From positions 310,001 through 374,000 of the forward strand of contig NC_014010.1 of NCBI RefSeq assembly GCF_000024465.1: a stretch of DNA of 64,000 nucleotides, in the 5' to 3' direction. The notes under the pieces are model-generated. The model made no database searches and had not been told where the DNA came from. It saw only the letters and a program-made list of their open reading frames with translations. Shown here one piece after another: positions 53,820 through 63,439 of the stretch (its first letter is position 1; every line of letters begins with the position of its first letter). Source of the DNA: Candidatus Puniceispirillum marinum IMCC1322. GTDB taxonomy: Bacteria; Pseudomonadota; Alphaproteobacteria; Puniceispirillales; Puniceispirillaceae. Both the position numbers and the translations under genes were made by a program.

Positions 53820-54971
53820 ATGAAAAAATACAAAAATACTATTTTGGCTACTGTAGTAATGGCTATGGGTGCAGTCACTGCTCCAGCATTAGCTGACTCC
53901 ATTAAGATTGGTATAAATGTGCCATTGACTGGATTTGCTGCTGCTGATGGTCAGTCTGCATTACATGGCGCTGAGTTGGCTGTAGAGCAAATAAACGGCG
54001 CTGGTGGCATTAATGGCGACATGATTGAGTTAGTTGTCTATGACGATCAAGCCAGTCCTAAGGAGTCGGCACCTCTAGCCGTTAAGATGATTACCAAGGA
54101 TGAAGTTGTGGCTGGTATTTCTGGAAGCTATTCTGGCGCAACGCGAGCTGCAGCAACAATCTTTGCAGAGAGCAATGTCCCCTATATTTCAGCTTATGCA
54201 ATTCACCCGGATATTACGCGTGCTGGTGACTATGTATTCCGTACTTCATTCATGGGCGAAGTTCAGGGACGAGCTGGTGCCAAGCTGATTGGTGATATGC
54301 TTGGTAAGAAACGTGTAACCATGATCACTCTTAATAATGATTTTGGTAAGGCTCTGGCAGCAGGTTTTAACGAACAAGCTGATAATTTCGGTATCGAGAT
54401 TGTCTCTGAATATGATTACAGTATCAAAGACCGTGAATTCGGGCCGATAATTTCAAAAATTAAATCGGACAACCCTGATGCCATTTACGCGTCAGGCTAT
54501 TTTTTCACCGCTGGACCCATGGTTAGTCAGATTAGAGCCGCTGGTCTTAATCAGCCGATAATTGGTCAAGAAGGTTATGACAGCCAAAAATTTATCGAAA
54601 TTGCAGGTGAAGCCTCTGAGGGCGTGATGATCACTACGTCACTTGACAGGGACTCATCTTCTCCTGAAACACAGGATTTTATCAAAGGTTTTGCCAAAAA
54701 AGCTGGTTATCCTGCAGATATGGTGGCGGCCTCGGGTCATACCGCGCTTCTGGTATTAGCTGACGCATTGAAGATGGCTGGAACTACTGATGCTGCTGCT
54801 TTGCGTGATGCGATTGCGAAAACTGATTTAATGGCATCGACTGGCCAAATTTCGTTTAACGCACTTGGCGAAGTTCAAAAGGATGTTCAGGTTCAAATTG
54901 TCAAGGATGGTAACTGGCATCGTCATTCAGTAATTAGTGATCCTGTTCTTCTGGCACCGCCGGCAGAATAG
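53820..54971 (+). CDS. livJ: Branched-chain-type ABC importer, periplasmic binding protein
   Basis: A 383-residue exported protein, started at the ATG 53820 because GGTGGGAG lies at normal spacing; an ATG at 53814 is too close. The signal peptide ends near APALA-DS (about 26). The mature part is a LivJ/LivK-type binding protein with IKIGINVPLTGFAAADGQSALHGAELAVEQING and ASPKESAPLAVKMIT. The ligand class covers hydrophobic amino acids, amides and small organic compounds; regulation suggests histidine, urocanate or a related compound here. Confidence 0.9.
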   Translation: MKKYKNTILATVVMAMGAVTAPALADSIKIGINVPLTGFAAADGQSALHGAELAVEQINGAGGINGDMIELVVYDDQASPKESAPLAVKMITKDEVVAGISGSYSGATRAAATIFAESNVPYISAYAIHPDITRAGDYVFRTSFMGEVQGRAGAKLIGDMLGKKRVTMITLNNDFGKALAAGFNEQADNFGIEIVSEYDYSIKDREFGPIISKIKSDNPDAIYASGYFFTAGPMVSQIRAAGLNQPIIGQEGYDSQKFIEIAGEASEGVMITTSLDRDSSSPETQDFIKGFAKKAGYPADMVAASGHTALLVLADALKMAGTTDAAALRDAIAKTDLMASTGQISFNALGEVQKDVQVQIVKDGNWHRHSVISDPVLLAPPAE

Positions 54972-54987
54972 AAAAACCATGTTATCT

Positions 54988-55017
54988 TGCAAGCCACTAT
55001 ATTCTAGGTGGCTTGCA
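54988..55017 (+). terminator. Stem-loop between livJ and livH
   Basis: TGCAAGCCAC (54988-54997) pairs perfectly with GTGGCTTGCA (55008-55017), a 10-bp stem with a 10-nt loop, followed by TTTTA. It fits a partial terminator or processing hairpin that lets the binding protein be made in excess. It also argues against livH starting at the TTG at 55013, which lies inside the stem. Confidence 0.75.
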
Positions 55018-55033
55018 TTTTACGGAAGACGTA

Positions 55034-55897
55034 ATGCTTTTTATTGATTTATGCATTCAAGGGTTAATTCAAGGTGCAATCTATGCATTGATTGCTCTGG
55101 GTCTAACGCTAGTCTACGGATTGTTGCGCATCTTGCATGTAGCTCATGCTGCGCTATTCACCCTTGGTGGTTATATTGGCGTTGTTGTCACCAATGGTAG
55201 CGGCAGTTTTCTGTTGGCACTTGTTACAGCGATGTTAATTGTTGGCATTGTCGGGATGGCCAGCTATCGGGTGATTTACAAGCCATTACTTAATCGAATG
55301 CCACTAATAGCTCTCATCGCCTCTATTGGTGTTTTTATAGCCTCTGAAGAACTTTTCCGTATTTTCTTTGGGGCATACGGTCTTTCGTATGATACCCCAC
55401 CTTTAAAAGGCCAGATTGAAATTTTGCCCGGTATTCCCCTCAGCCATGCGCGCATTCTTGTGGTTGTGCTTGCAGTTGGCTTGTTGTCAGGAATTGGCTG
55501 GATGGCAGTGCATACACGCATGGGCGTTGCTACACGCGCCACTGTTGTAGATCCGGAGATGGCGTCAAGCAGCGGTGTCAACGTTGAGACCATTCGCTAT
55601 ACCACCTTTTTTATCGGATCAGCTTTTGCAGGGGCGGCAGGCGTTATGGTGTCTTTACTTAATAATTTGGTTGAACCAACTATGGGTGCAGTTCCTTCAT
55701 ATAAGGCTTTGGCTATAATCGTTCTTGGTGGTCTTGGTAGTGTACGTGGTGCCCTTATTGCCTCATTGGCTCTTGGTATAATAGAGTCATTTGGTACAAT
55801 TTATGCTGGAAACTTCCTCGACCGCGACTCAATTGCATTTGCATTTTTGATCATGATTTTAATGATCCGTCCCCAAGGTTTATTGGTGCGGGGGTGA
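55034..55897 (+). CDS. livH: Branched-chain-type ABC importer, permease LivH
   Basis: A 287-residue permease with about eight membrane helices. The ATG at 55034 follows GGAAGA and avoids the preceding hairpin. The conserved block LTLVYGLLRILHVAHAALFTLGGYIGV near the N-terminus and LGGLGSVRGALIASLALGIIES near the C-terminus are typical of LivH. It is 2 bp before livM. Confidence 0.92.
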   Translation: MLFIDLCIQGLIQGAIYALIALGLTLVYGLLRILHVAHAALFTLGGYIGVVVTNGSGSFLLALVTAMLIVGIVGMASYRVIYKPLLNRMPLIALIASIGVFIASEELFRIFFGAYGLSYDTPPLKGQIEILPGIPLSHARILVVVLAVGLLSGIGWMAVHTRMGVATRATVVDPEMASSSGVNVETIRYTTFFIGSAFAGAAGVMVSLLNNLVEPTMGAVPSYKALAIIVLGGLGSVRGALIASLALGIIESFGTIYAGNFLDRDSIAFAFLIMILMIRPQGLLVRG

Positions 55898-55898
55898 T

Positions 55899-56741
55899 GT
55901 GATGACTTACGAAATTGTAGTTCTGACAAACATGGCGATATCTATTTTATTTGCTCTTTCGCTAAATGTGATTACCGGCTTTTGCGGTCAGGTAAGTTTG
56001 GGTCATGCAGCTTTTCTGGGAATTGGTGCTTACACAAGTGCTATTCTAAGCAAAGCAGGTATTCCACTCATCATTACCTTTATTCCGGCTATGGGAATGG
56101 CGGGTTTAGTTGGGTTGATCGTTGGTATTGCTTCACTTCGCGTGCGGCATGATTTTCTTGCGATAACAACAATGGGCGTTGTGTTCCTATTCACAGGCAT
56201 TGTTCGCAAACAGGAAATTCTGGGTGGAGAAATAGGAATCGCTGGTATACCTGCGCCTGATTTTGGCCGACTTGGTTTGCTTGTCCTATCGTTTCTATGT
56301 GTTCTTGCCTATCTGTTTTTTACGATTTGGATTAGTAAATCATGGACTGGTTTTGCCTTTGACTCAATTGCTGAAGATGAAGACACGGCTAGGTTGCTTG
56401 GCATAAATGTTCCAAAATTTAAGTTGTTTGCCTTTGTAGTAGGAACTGCAGGTGCAGGTTTGGCAGGCGCGTTATACGCGCATCAGGTGAGGTTTATTGG
56501 CCCAGACAGTTTTGGGTTTGTTGAGTCAATCTCGGTTCTTGCCATGGTTATTGTTGGCGGCATTGGGTCAATATGGGGGGTGATTTTGGCTGCCGCTTTT
56601 CTATCTGTCTTGCCACAGTTTTTTCAGGTGATAGATGACTATAAATTGCTTGTCTACGGCCTGCTTTTGTTTGGAGCAATGCGCTTTGCGCCTGACGGTG
56701 TAGATGGCTTGCTCAAAAAACTATTTCACTCTAGAGGCTGA
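55899..56741 (+). CDS. livM: Branched-chain-type ABC importer, permease LivM
   Basis: A 280-residue permease, starting at GTG 55899 or ATG 55902. It has the LivM blocks LNVITGFCGQVSLGHAAFLGIGAYTSA and VIVGGIGSIWGVILAAAFLSVLPQ. It pairs with LivH to form the membrane channel. The stop is 1 bp before the livG ATG. Confidence 0.92.
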   Translation: MMTYEIVVLTNMAISILFALSLNVITGFCGQVSLGHAAFLGIGAYTSAILSKAGIPLIITFIPAMGMAGLVGLIVGIASLRVRHDFLAITTMGVVFLFTGIVRKQEILGGEIGIAGIPAPDFGRLGLLVLSFLCVLAYLFFTIWISKSWTGFAFDSIAEDEDTARLLGINVPKFKLFAFVVGTAGAGLAGALYAHQVRFIGPDSFGFVESISVLAMVIVGGIGSIWGVILAAAFLSVLPQFFQVIDDYKLLVYGLLLFGAMRFAPDGVDGLLKKLFHSRG

Positions 56742-56742
56742 G

Positions 56743-57495
56743 ATGACGTTACAACGCCTTCAAATCAACAATATTTCAGTAAAATTTGGAGGGTTGGCTG
56801 CGCTTCAAAACGTCAGCTTTGAGCTTGATGACAACCAATTGCTTGGTTTTATTGGTCCGAATGGAGCAGGTAAAACAACGCTAATGCGTGTGATCATGGG
56901 CATGATCAATCCCAATGATGGCACGGTAATTTTAAACGGCAATGATATTACCCATTTGAAATCTGTTCATCGAATTCATGCGGGCATTTCTCTCGGCCAA
57001 CAAATTGTAAAGCCATTACGCGGCATGTCGCTTCTGGATAATGTTGCACTGGCGTTTGGAGGGAATAAATTACTTTCACCGTTAAAGGCGCTTATGGTGC
57101 GGGGGAAATCGGCAGAACGTGATGCGGCACATGAAATATTAAAGTTGGTTGGCCTTGGTGATGTGGTTAACAAATTACCCAATGAAGTTCCACTTGGCTT
57201 TCTGAAGCGGCTAGAGGTTGCACGAGCTTTGGCGTTGAAGCCAACATTGTTATTGCTGGATGAACCATTGGCAGGTTTGAGCAAGCCTGAGGCAGAAGAA
57301 ATGGCAGACCTGATTTCAGGACTCACTAGGCCGGGTTTAAGCGTGATATTGATCGAGCATAATTTGCCCCAAGTTTTGCGCGTTTGTCCTAAGTTGTATG
57401 TTCAGGCAAACGGTCAAGGACTAGCTTACGGACCAACTGCACAGGTAATGGCTGATCCCGTTGTTCGAAAAGCCTACCTTGGCAAGGAGGCCTGA
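56743..57495 (+). CDS. livG: Branched-chain-type ABC importer, ATPase LivG
   Basis: A 250-residue ATPase beginning at ATG 56743, right after the livM stop; an earlier in-frame start would overlap livM. Walker A is GPNGAGKTT (about residues 36-44) and Walker B LLLLDEPLAGL. The ABC signature LSGG is not present in standard form: the corresponding region reads PLGFLKRLEVARAL, so the signature serine/glycine pair has diverged. It works with LivF as the nucleotide-binding pair. Confidence 0.85.
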   Translation: MTLQRLQINNISVKFGGLAALQNVSFELDDNQLLGFIGPNGAGKTTLMRVIMGMINPNDGTVILNGNDITHLKSVHRIHAGISLGQQIVKPLRGMSLLDNVALAFGGNKLLSPLKALMVRGKSAERDAAHEILKLVGLGDVVNKLPNEVPLGFLKRLEVARALALKPTLLLLDEPLAGLSKPEAEEMADLISGLTRPGLSVILIEHNLPQVLRVCPKLYVQANGQGLAYGPTAQVMADPVVRKAYLGKEA

Positions 57496-58176
57496 ATGAT
57501 TGAGGTAAAGAACCTTCTATGTCGCTATGGCGATATTACAGCAATTCGTGACATTAATTTTGTACTGCAAAAGGGCGAAACGATGGCTCTTGTTGGCCCA
57601 AACGGAGCTGGAAAGACAACTTTGCTAATGGCTTTAGCTGGGCATGTTCGCTGTCATTCAGGCCAAATAGATTTTAATGGTGCTAACATCACAGGTGCTG
57701 AAGCGGTTGATCGGTGTTTGAATGGTATTGGGTTAGTCCCAGAAGGAAGACGGATTTTTCCTGATCTAACAGTGTTGGAAAATCTTGAAGTAGGGGGCTA
57801 TTCTCGCCCGAAAACTGAACAACCAGAAAACTTGCAAAATGTTTTTAATATTTTTCCCAGACTTCATGATAGGCAAAAACAGCTTGCTGGTTCATTGTCT
57901 GGCGGCGAACAACAGATGCTGGCATTTGGCCGCGCAATGATGTCAAGACCGCGTCTAATGCTTGTAGATGAACTTTCACTTGGATTAATGCCTAGTGTCG
58001 TTGATGAGTGCTACGACGCGTTAAAAAAATTACAATCCGAGGGTATTGCCATAATTCTCGTAGATCAGAATAGTGATGCGTCGATGGCTTTCTGTTCGTC
58101 AACACTAATTATGGAATCTGGGCATCAAATTTGGTCTGGCGCGTCCCATCAAGCACCAGAGTCATCAATTTATTAA
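57496..58176 (+). CDS. livF: Branched-chain-type ABC importer, ATPase LivF
   Basis: A 226-residue ATPase adjoining livG without a gap. Walker A is GPNGAGKTT, the signature LSGGEQQMLAFGRAMMSRPR and Walker B LMLVDELSLGLMP. The protein has the short LivF size and an intact signature, unlike its partner LivG. It completes the livJHMGF operon. Confidence 0.92.
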   Translation: MIEVKNLLCRYGDITAIRDINFVLQKGETMALVGPNGAGKTTLLMALAGHVRCHSGQIDFNGANITGAEAVDRCLNGIGLVPEGRRIFPDLTVLENLEVGGYSRPKTEQPENLQNVFNIFPRLHDRQKQLAGSLSGGEQQMLAFGRAMMSRPRLMLVDELSLGLMPSVVDECYDALKKLQSEGIAIILVDQNSDASMAFCSSTLIMESGHQIWSGASHQAPESSIY

Positions 58177-58288
58177 GGCAGTCAACCAGCAGCAACCAAA
58201 AAATAACTTATTTGCCAAGAAATATCCCATATAATCAGGGATTAATGGGTATATATTGAGCTATTTTATGAGATAAAAATAAGGGGTG

Positions 58289-58378
58289 TGGCGGAGAGAC
58301 AGGGATTCGAACCCTGGATAGGCTCGCACCTATGCCGGTTTTCAAGACCGGTGCATTCAACCACTCTGCCATCTCTCC
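58289..58378 (-). tRNA. tRNA-Ser (anticodon UGA)
   Basis: A 90-nt tRNA with encoded CCA. The acceptor arm pairs GGAGAGA with TCTCTCC, the T arm reads GGTTCGAATCC, and the long variable arm (GCATAGGTGCGAGCCTATCC region) is the class II form used by serine tRNAs. The anticodon loop is CTTGAAA, giving UGA, which reads UCN codons. No direct repeat suggesting an integration site was seen beside it. Confidence 0.93.
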
Positions 58379-58550
58379 GTGCCAGTGGAAGTAACGGAAA
58401 TAGGGCGTCTCTGTCAATATGCTGATCGCACGTTTTTTATAAATATTGCAAAATATGAATAAAATAATAAAGTTCGTATGGTTTAGGTTGTTTTCAACCA
58501 AAAGCGGTTTACATTTAAATCTGTTTAGTAATCTAATTTGGAGACGTTTT

Positions 58551-60122
58551 GTGTGTAGGTTAGATTTCAAAGGTTTTTTTCAATTTCTGATGATGGATCG
58601 TCTGCACATAGGTCAAATTAGAATTTTAATACCGAGCGTCTGTTTATTGTCTTTGTTTATCATCGTACAGCCAACCTACGCGCAGTATGGTGGTGCTAGC
58701 ACGGTGGAAACAGCACCCGCGCAACGTCAAGTATTATCAAATTTTGCTGATGTACAAGGACGTGTCACGTCTGGTGCATCCGATGCTGTTACCGCTTTTA
58801 CCAATGCCAGGATCAAGCTGGCACCGCTGAAAATTGGTGATTTTGTCAAATCGGGGCAGAAAATTGCCCAGCAAAATACGGATAAGCTAAAAGCGCGCCT
58901 TAACTTACTTGAAATAGGTCTCACTGAGGCACAATTGCGGCATGACGAGATTGACTCTGACCTGCAAGGTGAGCGTAGTTTATTGGTAATTACGAAAGAA
59001 CAGGCAATTTTATTAGCGAGCAAGGCTTCGCGTGCGCGCGAATTGGCCAGCGTAAATGCTTTATCTGCCGAAGGCGCTGAAACGGCGCTTAATGCAAGCC
59101 TTATTGCCCGCCAGCAGGTTCTAACGCGCGAACACACCATTGGTCGCAAAGAGATACAACTTCAGCAATCAAAGACAGCCATGGCGCGCATCAAAACTGA
59201 TATTCGCCAGCTTAAATCTGATATTTCTGCTGCGACATTAACAGCCAATCGAAGTGGCCAAATTATCTATCTTATTGATTATAGATCTGGCTATGCGCGT
59301 GAAGGTGACGTAATTGCACGAATTCTGGATCCTGCTGATTTTGAAATCGAAGCCGAAATCCCGGAAAATCTGCTGAAGAATTTTGATCTTTCCAACCAAA
59401 TCCGTGGTGCGGGTCTTGGTGGTGATAAGATCATGCTAAAGCCGCGGGTACTTTTGCCTGTTCAGAATGCCCGCACGGGCACCCGGACAATGCGCTTTAC
59501 CTTTGATGGGGACTTGCCATCATCATTACAGGCGGATAATGCAGTTATAGTTCTGCAAATTCCAACAACGAGCCCGACACCGGTCGTGACGGTGCCCAAA
59601 GATGCCGTTCTGCCAGTTTCAAATGGTCACATTGTATATGTGTTTGCTGAAGGTAAAGCTGTGCGCACACCAATCAAGCTGGGAAGTGCGGTTGCAGACA
59701 GCTTTATTGTGTTGTCAGGTCTTGATGCAGGGCAGGACGTTATCATCCGCGGTAATGAGCAGCTTTCAGATGGTAAGGCGGTTAAAAAACCTGGTGGTAA
59801 GCCACCGGGTAAACCGGCAGCAAAAGCCAAACCTAAAGGCGTTGTCTGGACGTTGAAATGGATGTCGCCTCGTGGTGAATCTACCGGTACTTTAATCCTA
59901 GGCAAAGCCAAATCGTTTTTCGATGAAGAAGAAGTTGAGGTGGTAAAAGCGGGCGATAGCGTCAATTTCAGTGCCAAAAAAGCTTTACCTTTTGGTGTGA
60001 TTGACCTTGAGTTTAATGGCACAGTAAAGGGTGTGGAAATGAATGGCGATCTTGTTATTCGCGGTCTTCCGGGTGGTCAAGAACGAAGCATGACATTTTC
60101 TGGTAGTAAGGACGTAAACTGA
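58551..60122 (+). CDS. RND efflux membrane-fusion (periplasmic adaptor) protein
   Basis: A 523-residue adaptor if started at GTG 58551, which has GGAG 7 nt before it; ATG 58590 lacks a ribosome site but gives a neater signal (MMDRLHIGQIRILI). Either way a hydrophobic segment near VCLLSLFIIVQPTYA acts as signal. The body has the HlyD/AcrA layout: lipoyl half (LKIGDFVKSGQKIAQ), a coiled-coil hairpin (about 140-230 of the chain), a second lipoyl half and a beta-barrel part. A C-terminal extension (PGGKPPGKPAAKAKPKG, then about 90 residues) is longer than usual. Its stop overlaps the pump gene ATG. Confidence 0.85.
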   Translation: MCRLDFKGFFQFLMMDRLHIGQIRILIPSVCLLSLFIIVQPTYAQYGGASTVETAPAQRQVLSNFADVQGRVTSGASDAVTAFTNARIKLAPLKIGDFVKSGQKIAQQNTDKLKARLNLLEIGLTEAQLRHDEIDSDLQGERSLLVITKEQAILLASKASRARELASVNALSAEGAETALNASLIARQQVLTREHTIGRKEIQLQQSKTAMARIKTDIRQLKSDISAATLTANRSGQIIYLIDYRSGYAREGDVIARILDPADFEIEAEIPENLLKNFDLSNQIRGAGLGGDKIMLKPRVLLPVQNARTGTRTMRFTFDGDLPSSLQADNAVIVLQIPTTSPTPVVTVPKDAVLPVSNGHIVYVFAEGKAVRTPIKLGSAVADSFIVLSGLDAGQDVIIRGNEQLSDGKAVKKPGGKPPGKPAAKAKPKGVVWTLKWMSPRGESTGTLILGKAKSFFDEEEVEVVKAGDSVNFSAKKALPFGVIDLEFNGTVKGVEMNGDLVIRGLPGGQERSMTFSGSKDVN

Positions 60123-63100
60123 TGGGGGGCTTGATCAAGGCTGCCATCGAGCGTCCTGTTGCTGTACTGGCCTTGGTGTTGCTGGCAGTATTGTTTGGTA
60201 TTGTGGCCATTCGCGACATACCGATTCAGATGAGCCCTGATATTGAAAAACCAATTCTTGAAGTCCGGGTTAATTGGCCGGGGGCATCTCCTGAAGATAT
60301 AGACCGTGAGGTTGTGACGCGGTTGGAAGGTGAGTTGGCTTCGTTAAATGGCGTCGAAGAATTACAATCCCGTTCATCTTTTGGACGCACGCGCATCACC
60401 CTGACATATAACGTAAAACAGGATATGGATAAGGCACTTGTTTTATTGCTAAGTCGATTATCGGCCGTAAATGATTTGCCAGATGATGCGCAAACACCTC
60501 GTGTAAGAACCTCAAATTCAGATGATAGCCCGATAGCTCGGCTGGCACTTGTTGCCAAAGATGATAACGAAGTAAATCTTGAAACATTAGGGGCTTTTCT
60601 GGAAACCAATATCGTCGATCCCTTAGGGCGCATCGAAGGCGTAGCCGAGGTTGGTTTTAATGGGGGTGGTCGTCCTGAAATGCGGGTCATCATCGATCCC
60701 GACAAACTCATTCAGTATAAATTGACCTTAACTGAAGTTATCACCGCTTTGCGTTCATCATCATCAATGATGTCCGTTGGCGTGATAACCGAAGGCAAAA
60801 GAACCTATGCAGTGCGCACCGAGTCCGAGAATTACACGCCAGATACAGCAGGTAGAATCGTTCTGCGAACCGATGTCTCATCTTCCGGAACGATCGTACC
60901 TATCCTATTGTCAGATGTGGCGTCAGTTGATTTGCGTGTTCAAAAGCGCACCAGCTTCAGGCGACTTAATGGAAAAGAGGCCATTATTATAAATGCCTTG
61001 CGTGAACAGGGCACCAATGTTGTTACAACAATGCAGCGTTTGCGCGAAGAAATAGCGGTATTAAACAAGACTGAGTTATCGCCACGTGGCTTAGAGCTTA
61101 ATCTTGTATATGATGAAACAAAATATATCGAGTCAGCGATTGATCTGGTCCAGCAGAACATCTGGATTGGTGGAGTGCTGGCACTATTCATACTATTATT
61201 ATTCTTACGTTCGCTACTGCCAGCGGCCATCATTTTTGCGGCCATTCCCGTATCGATTATAGGTACCTTTGTGGCTATTGCTGGGTTGGGTTTATCAATA
61301 AATGTGATCTCGCTTGCCGGGTTGGCATTTGCTGTTGGCATGGTTGTCGATGCTTCAATTGTCAGCCTTGAAAACATCTTCCGGCTTCGCCAGCGTGGCA
61401 TGAAAGCGCAGAACGCCGCGTTTTTGGGCGCACGCCAGGTCTGGGCACCTATTCTTGGGTCTGCGCTGACAACTGTGTTGGTATTTGTGCCTATTTTGAT
61501 GCTTGATCTTCCAGTCGGTCAGTTGTTTCGGGATATCGCTATTGCCATTTCGGTTGCTGTGCTGATTTCTGTAGTTGTATCAGTGACGGTAATTCCGGCG
61601 CTTGCATCGCGGTTGCTTGCTGGCGCTGGCGATAAATATGAACGTCTATTTCCCATTCCGGGCATTGACCATGCAGCACGTTTCTTTTCCAATTTGATTT
61701 TGCGCTATGTACGGGTGACCGTAAAACGTGGATATGTCGGGGCATTGGTTGTTGTCGCCATCTTGCTGAGTGCTGGTTTTGCCAGCTATCGCTTTGCACC
61801 ACAATTAGACTATCTGCCTGACGGCAATGCCAATTTTGCTTTTGGACGCATTATAGTGCCAGAGGGATATTCGATCGACGAAACCCTGCGAATAGCCGAA
61901 AAGATGGAAGCCGCTGCGCGCCCATTATGGGAAGGTAATACAGAACCAGGCGGCCCACCTGCCATCGAGCGGTTTTTCTTTGTCGCTTATTCAGGGGGCG
62001 CTTTTGCCGGTGCATCATCAGTTGACCCTAGCCGCGTGTCTGATCTTCGCATGGTGTTAATGCGCCCAATCTTTGATGTTCCAGGTGCCCGGGCCTTTGT
62101 TCGTCAAGCTTCGCTATTTGGGCGGTCAGTTGGCGGGTCGCGATCAATTCGAGTTGATATATCCGGAAATAATCGTGACGATATCATGCCCATAGCTTTG
62201 GCCTTGAACAACGCATTGGAAGCTAAATTTACCCGACGTGAAGGGAACCAGCTTCGTGCTATACCTAGCCTGTCATCAGGGGCGCCACAAATTCGCATTA
62301 CGCCGGATCTGACAGCTTTGGCGCGGGCTGGCGTCACGGTTCGAGAATTGTCGGCTGCGGTGGATATTTTTAACGATGGCGCGAATGTTATTGAAGTTCC
62401 GATTGAGGGTGAACTTATAGATATGGTGCTGTCTGGCAAGGAAGCGCAAAATATGAGCGCTGACGCCCTTAATACGATTCCCATTGTGACCCGTAGCGGC
62501 AATATCATTCGCCTTGAACAACTGGCTAAAATTGACATAGTCAGTGCTCCTGGCAACATAAATCGACTTGGAGGCAAGCAATCTCTATCTTTGCAGTTAC
62601 GGCCAAATGAGTCGATCACGCTAGAAGATGCCGTGCAACAGATTGAAACCGAGATATTGCCGAAAATCAATGACATGGCGCGAGATGCAGGGGTATCTAT
62701 TTCATTGCGTGGCGCGGCAAGTGCCATGGATCAGACATGGAAAGCGATGCAGTCAAATGTTGCAACCGCTATTGTTGTCATTTTCCTGCTAATGGTCATT
62801 TTGCTTCGTAGCTTTGTCATGCCCCTAATTATCTTATTAGCTATTCCGGTGGCGGCCGCTGGGGGTATAGGTGGTCTGGCTTTATTGAACCTATTTGTCC
62901 GCCAGCCACTGGATATGCTGACCATGCTTGGTTTTGTGATTCTAACAGGCGTGGTGGTCAATAATGCAATATTGCTGATTGAGCAGACCGTGTTGCATTT
63001 GCGTGAGGAGGGGATGTCGCCAACAGATGCCATTCTTGAAGCTACTCGCAATCGGATACGTCCAATTTTCATGTCAACGCTGACATCCTTATTTGGGTTG

Positions 63101-63283
63101 GTGCCTTTGGTGATTTTCCCTGGGGCAGGATCTGAGTTATATCGTGGTATTGGTGTGGTGGTGTTTGGTGGTCTGGCTTTGTCCACTTTGGCGACATTGC
63201 TGATCGTACCGCCGTTACTTGGCATCGCCTTACAGACGCGGCTGGGGCGTAATACGGGGCAGAAAATTGTGATAGATGTGTAA
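60122..63283 (+). CDS. RND multidrug efflux pump, inner-membrane subunit (HAE1/AcrB-like)
   Basis: A 1,053-residue pump of the hydrophobe/amphiphile efflux family with twelve expected membrane helices and two large periplasmic loops. The N-terminus (IKAAIERPVAVLALVLLAVLFGIVAIRDIPIQMSPDI) and the first-half helix 4 motif VGMVVDASIVSLENIFR, with an acidic residue for proton relay, are typical. A second internal repeat ends with VVVNNAILLIEQ. The ATG overlaps the adaptor stop (TGATG). No outer-membrane TolC-type gene is seen before the window ends. Confidence 0.95.
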   Translation: MGGLIKAAIERPVAVLALVLLAVLFGIVAIRDIPIQMSPDIEKPILEVRVNWPGASPEDIDREVVTRLEGELASLNGVEELQSRSSFGRTRITLTYNVKQDMDKALVLLLSRLSAVNDLPDDAQTPRVRTSNSDDSPIARLALVAKDDNEVNLETLGAFLETNIVDPLGRIEGVAEVGFNGGGRPEMRVIIDPDKLIQYKLTLTEVITALRSSSSMMSVGVITEGKRTYAVRTESENYTPDTAGRIVLRTDVSSSGTIVPILLSDVASVDLRVQKRTSFRRLNGKEAIIINALREQGTNVVTTMQRLREEIAVLNKTELSPRGLELNLVYDETKYIESAIDLVQQNIWIGGVLALFILLLFLRSLLPAAIIFAAIPVSIIGTFVAIAGLGLSINVISLAGLAFAVGMVVDASIVSLENIFRLRQRGMKAQNAAFLGARQVWAPILGSALTTVLVFVPILMLDLPVGQLFRDIAIAISVAVLISVVVSVTVIPALASRLLAGAGDKYERLFPIPGIDHAARFFSNLILRYVRVTVKRGYVGALVVVAILLSAGFASYRFAPQLDYLPDGNANFAFGRIIVPEGYSIDETLRIAEKMEAAARPLWEGNTEPGGPPAIERFFFVAYSGGAFAGASSVDPSRVSDLRMVLMRPIFDVPGARAFVRQASLFGRSVGGSRSIRVDISGNNRDDIMPIALALNNALEAKFTRREGNQLRAIPSLSSGAPQIRITPDLTALARAGVTVRELSAAVDIFNDGANVIEVPIEGELIDMVLSGKEAQNMSADALNTIPIVTRSGNIIRLEQLAKIDIVSAPGNINRLGGKQSLSLQLRPNESITLEDAVQQIETEILPKINDMARDAGVSISLRGAASAMDQTWKAMQSNVATAIVVIFLLMVILLRSFVMPLIILLAIPVAAAGGIGGLALLNLFVRQPLDMLTMLGFVILTGVVVNNAILLIEQTVLHLREEGMSPTDAILEATRNRIRPIFMSTLTSLFGLVPLVIFPGAGSELYRGIGVVVFGGLALSTLATLLIVPPLLGIALQTRLGRNTGQKIVIDV

Positions 63284-63439
63284 ATCAGTCAAAAGACAAC
63301 AAAACTCGTGTATTTTTTGTAATCTGTAGTTGCTCCAAAACAGTCTTCCGCATTAGCATATACATATTGTAAAATGATGGCATAAATGATGTTGTCATAC
63401 GTTAAATAACAAACAGTAAGACTGGTGGGAGCCAAATCA

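Noticed and set aside
58289-58378. tRNA-Ser as an attachment site of a mobile element
   Set aside because: No integrase gene and no direct repeat of the tRNA end was found on either side.
62104-62727. A 207-codon open frame antisense to the RND pump
   Set aside because: Opposite a conserved pump gene, with shadow-like composition and no upstream signal.
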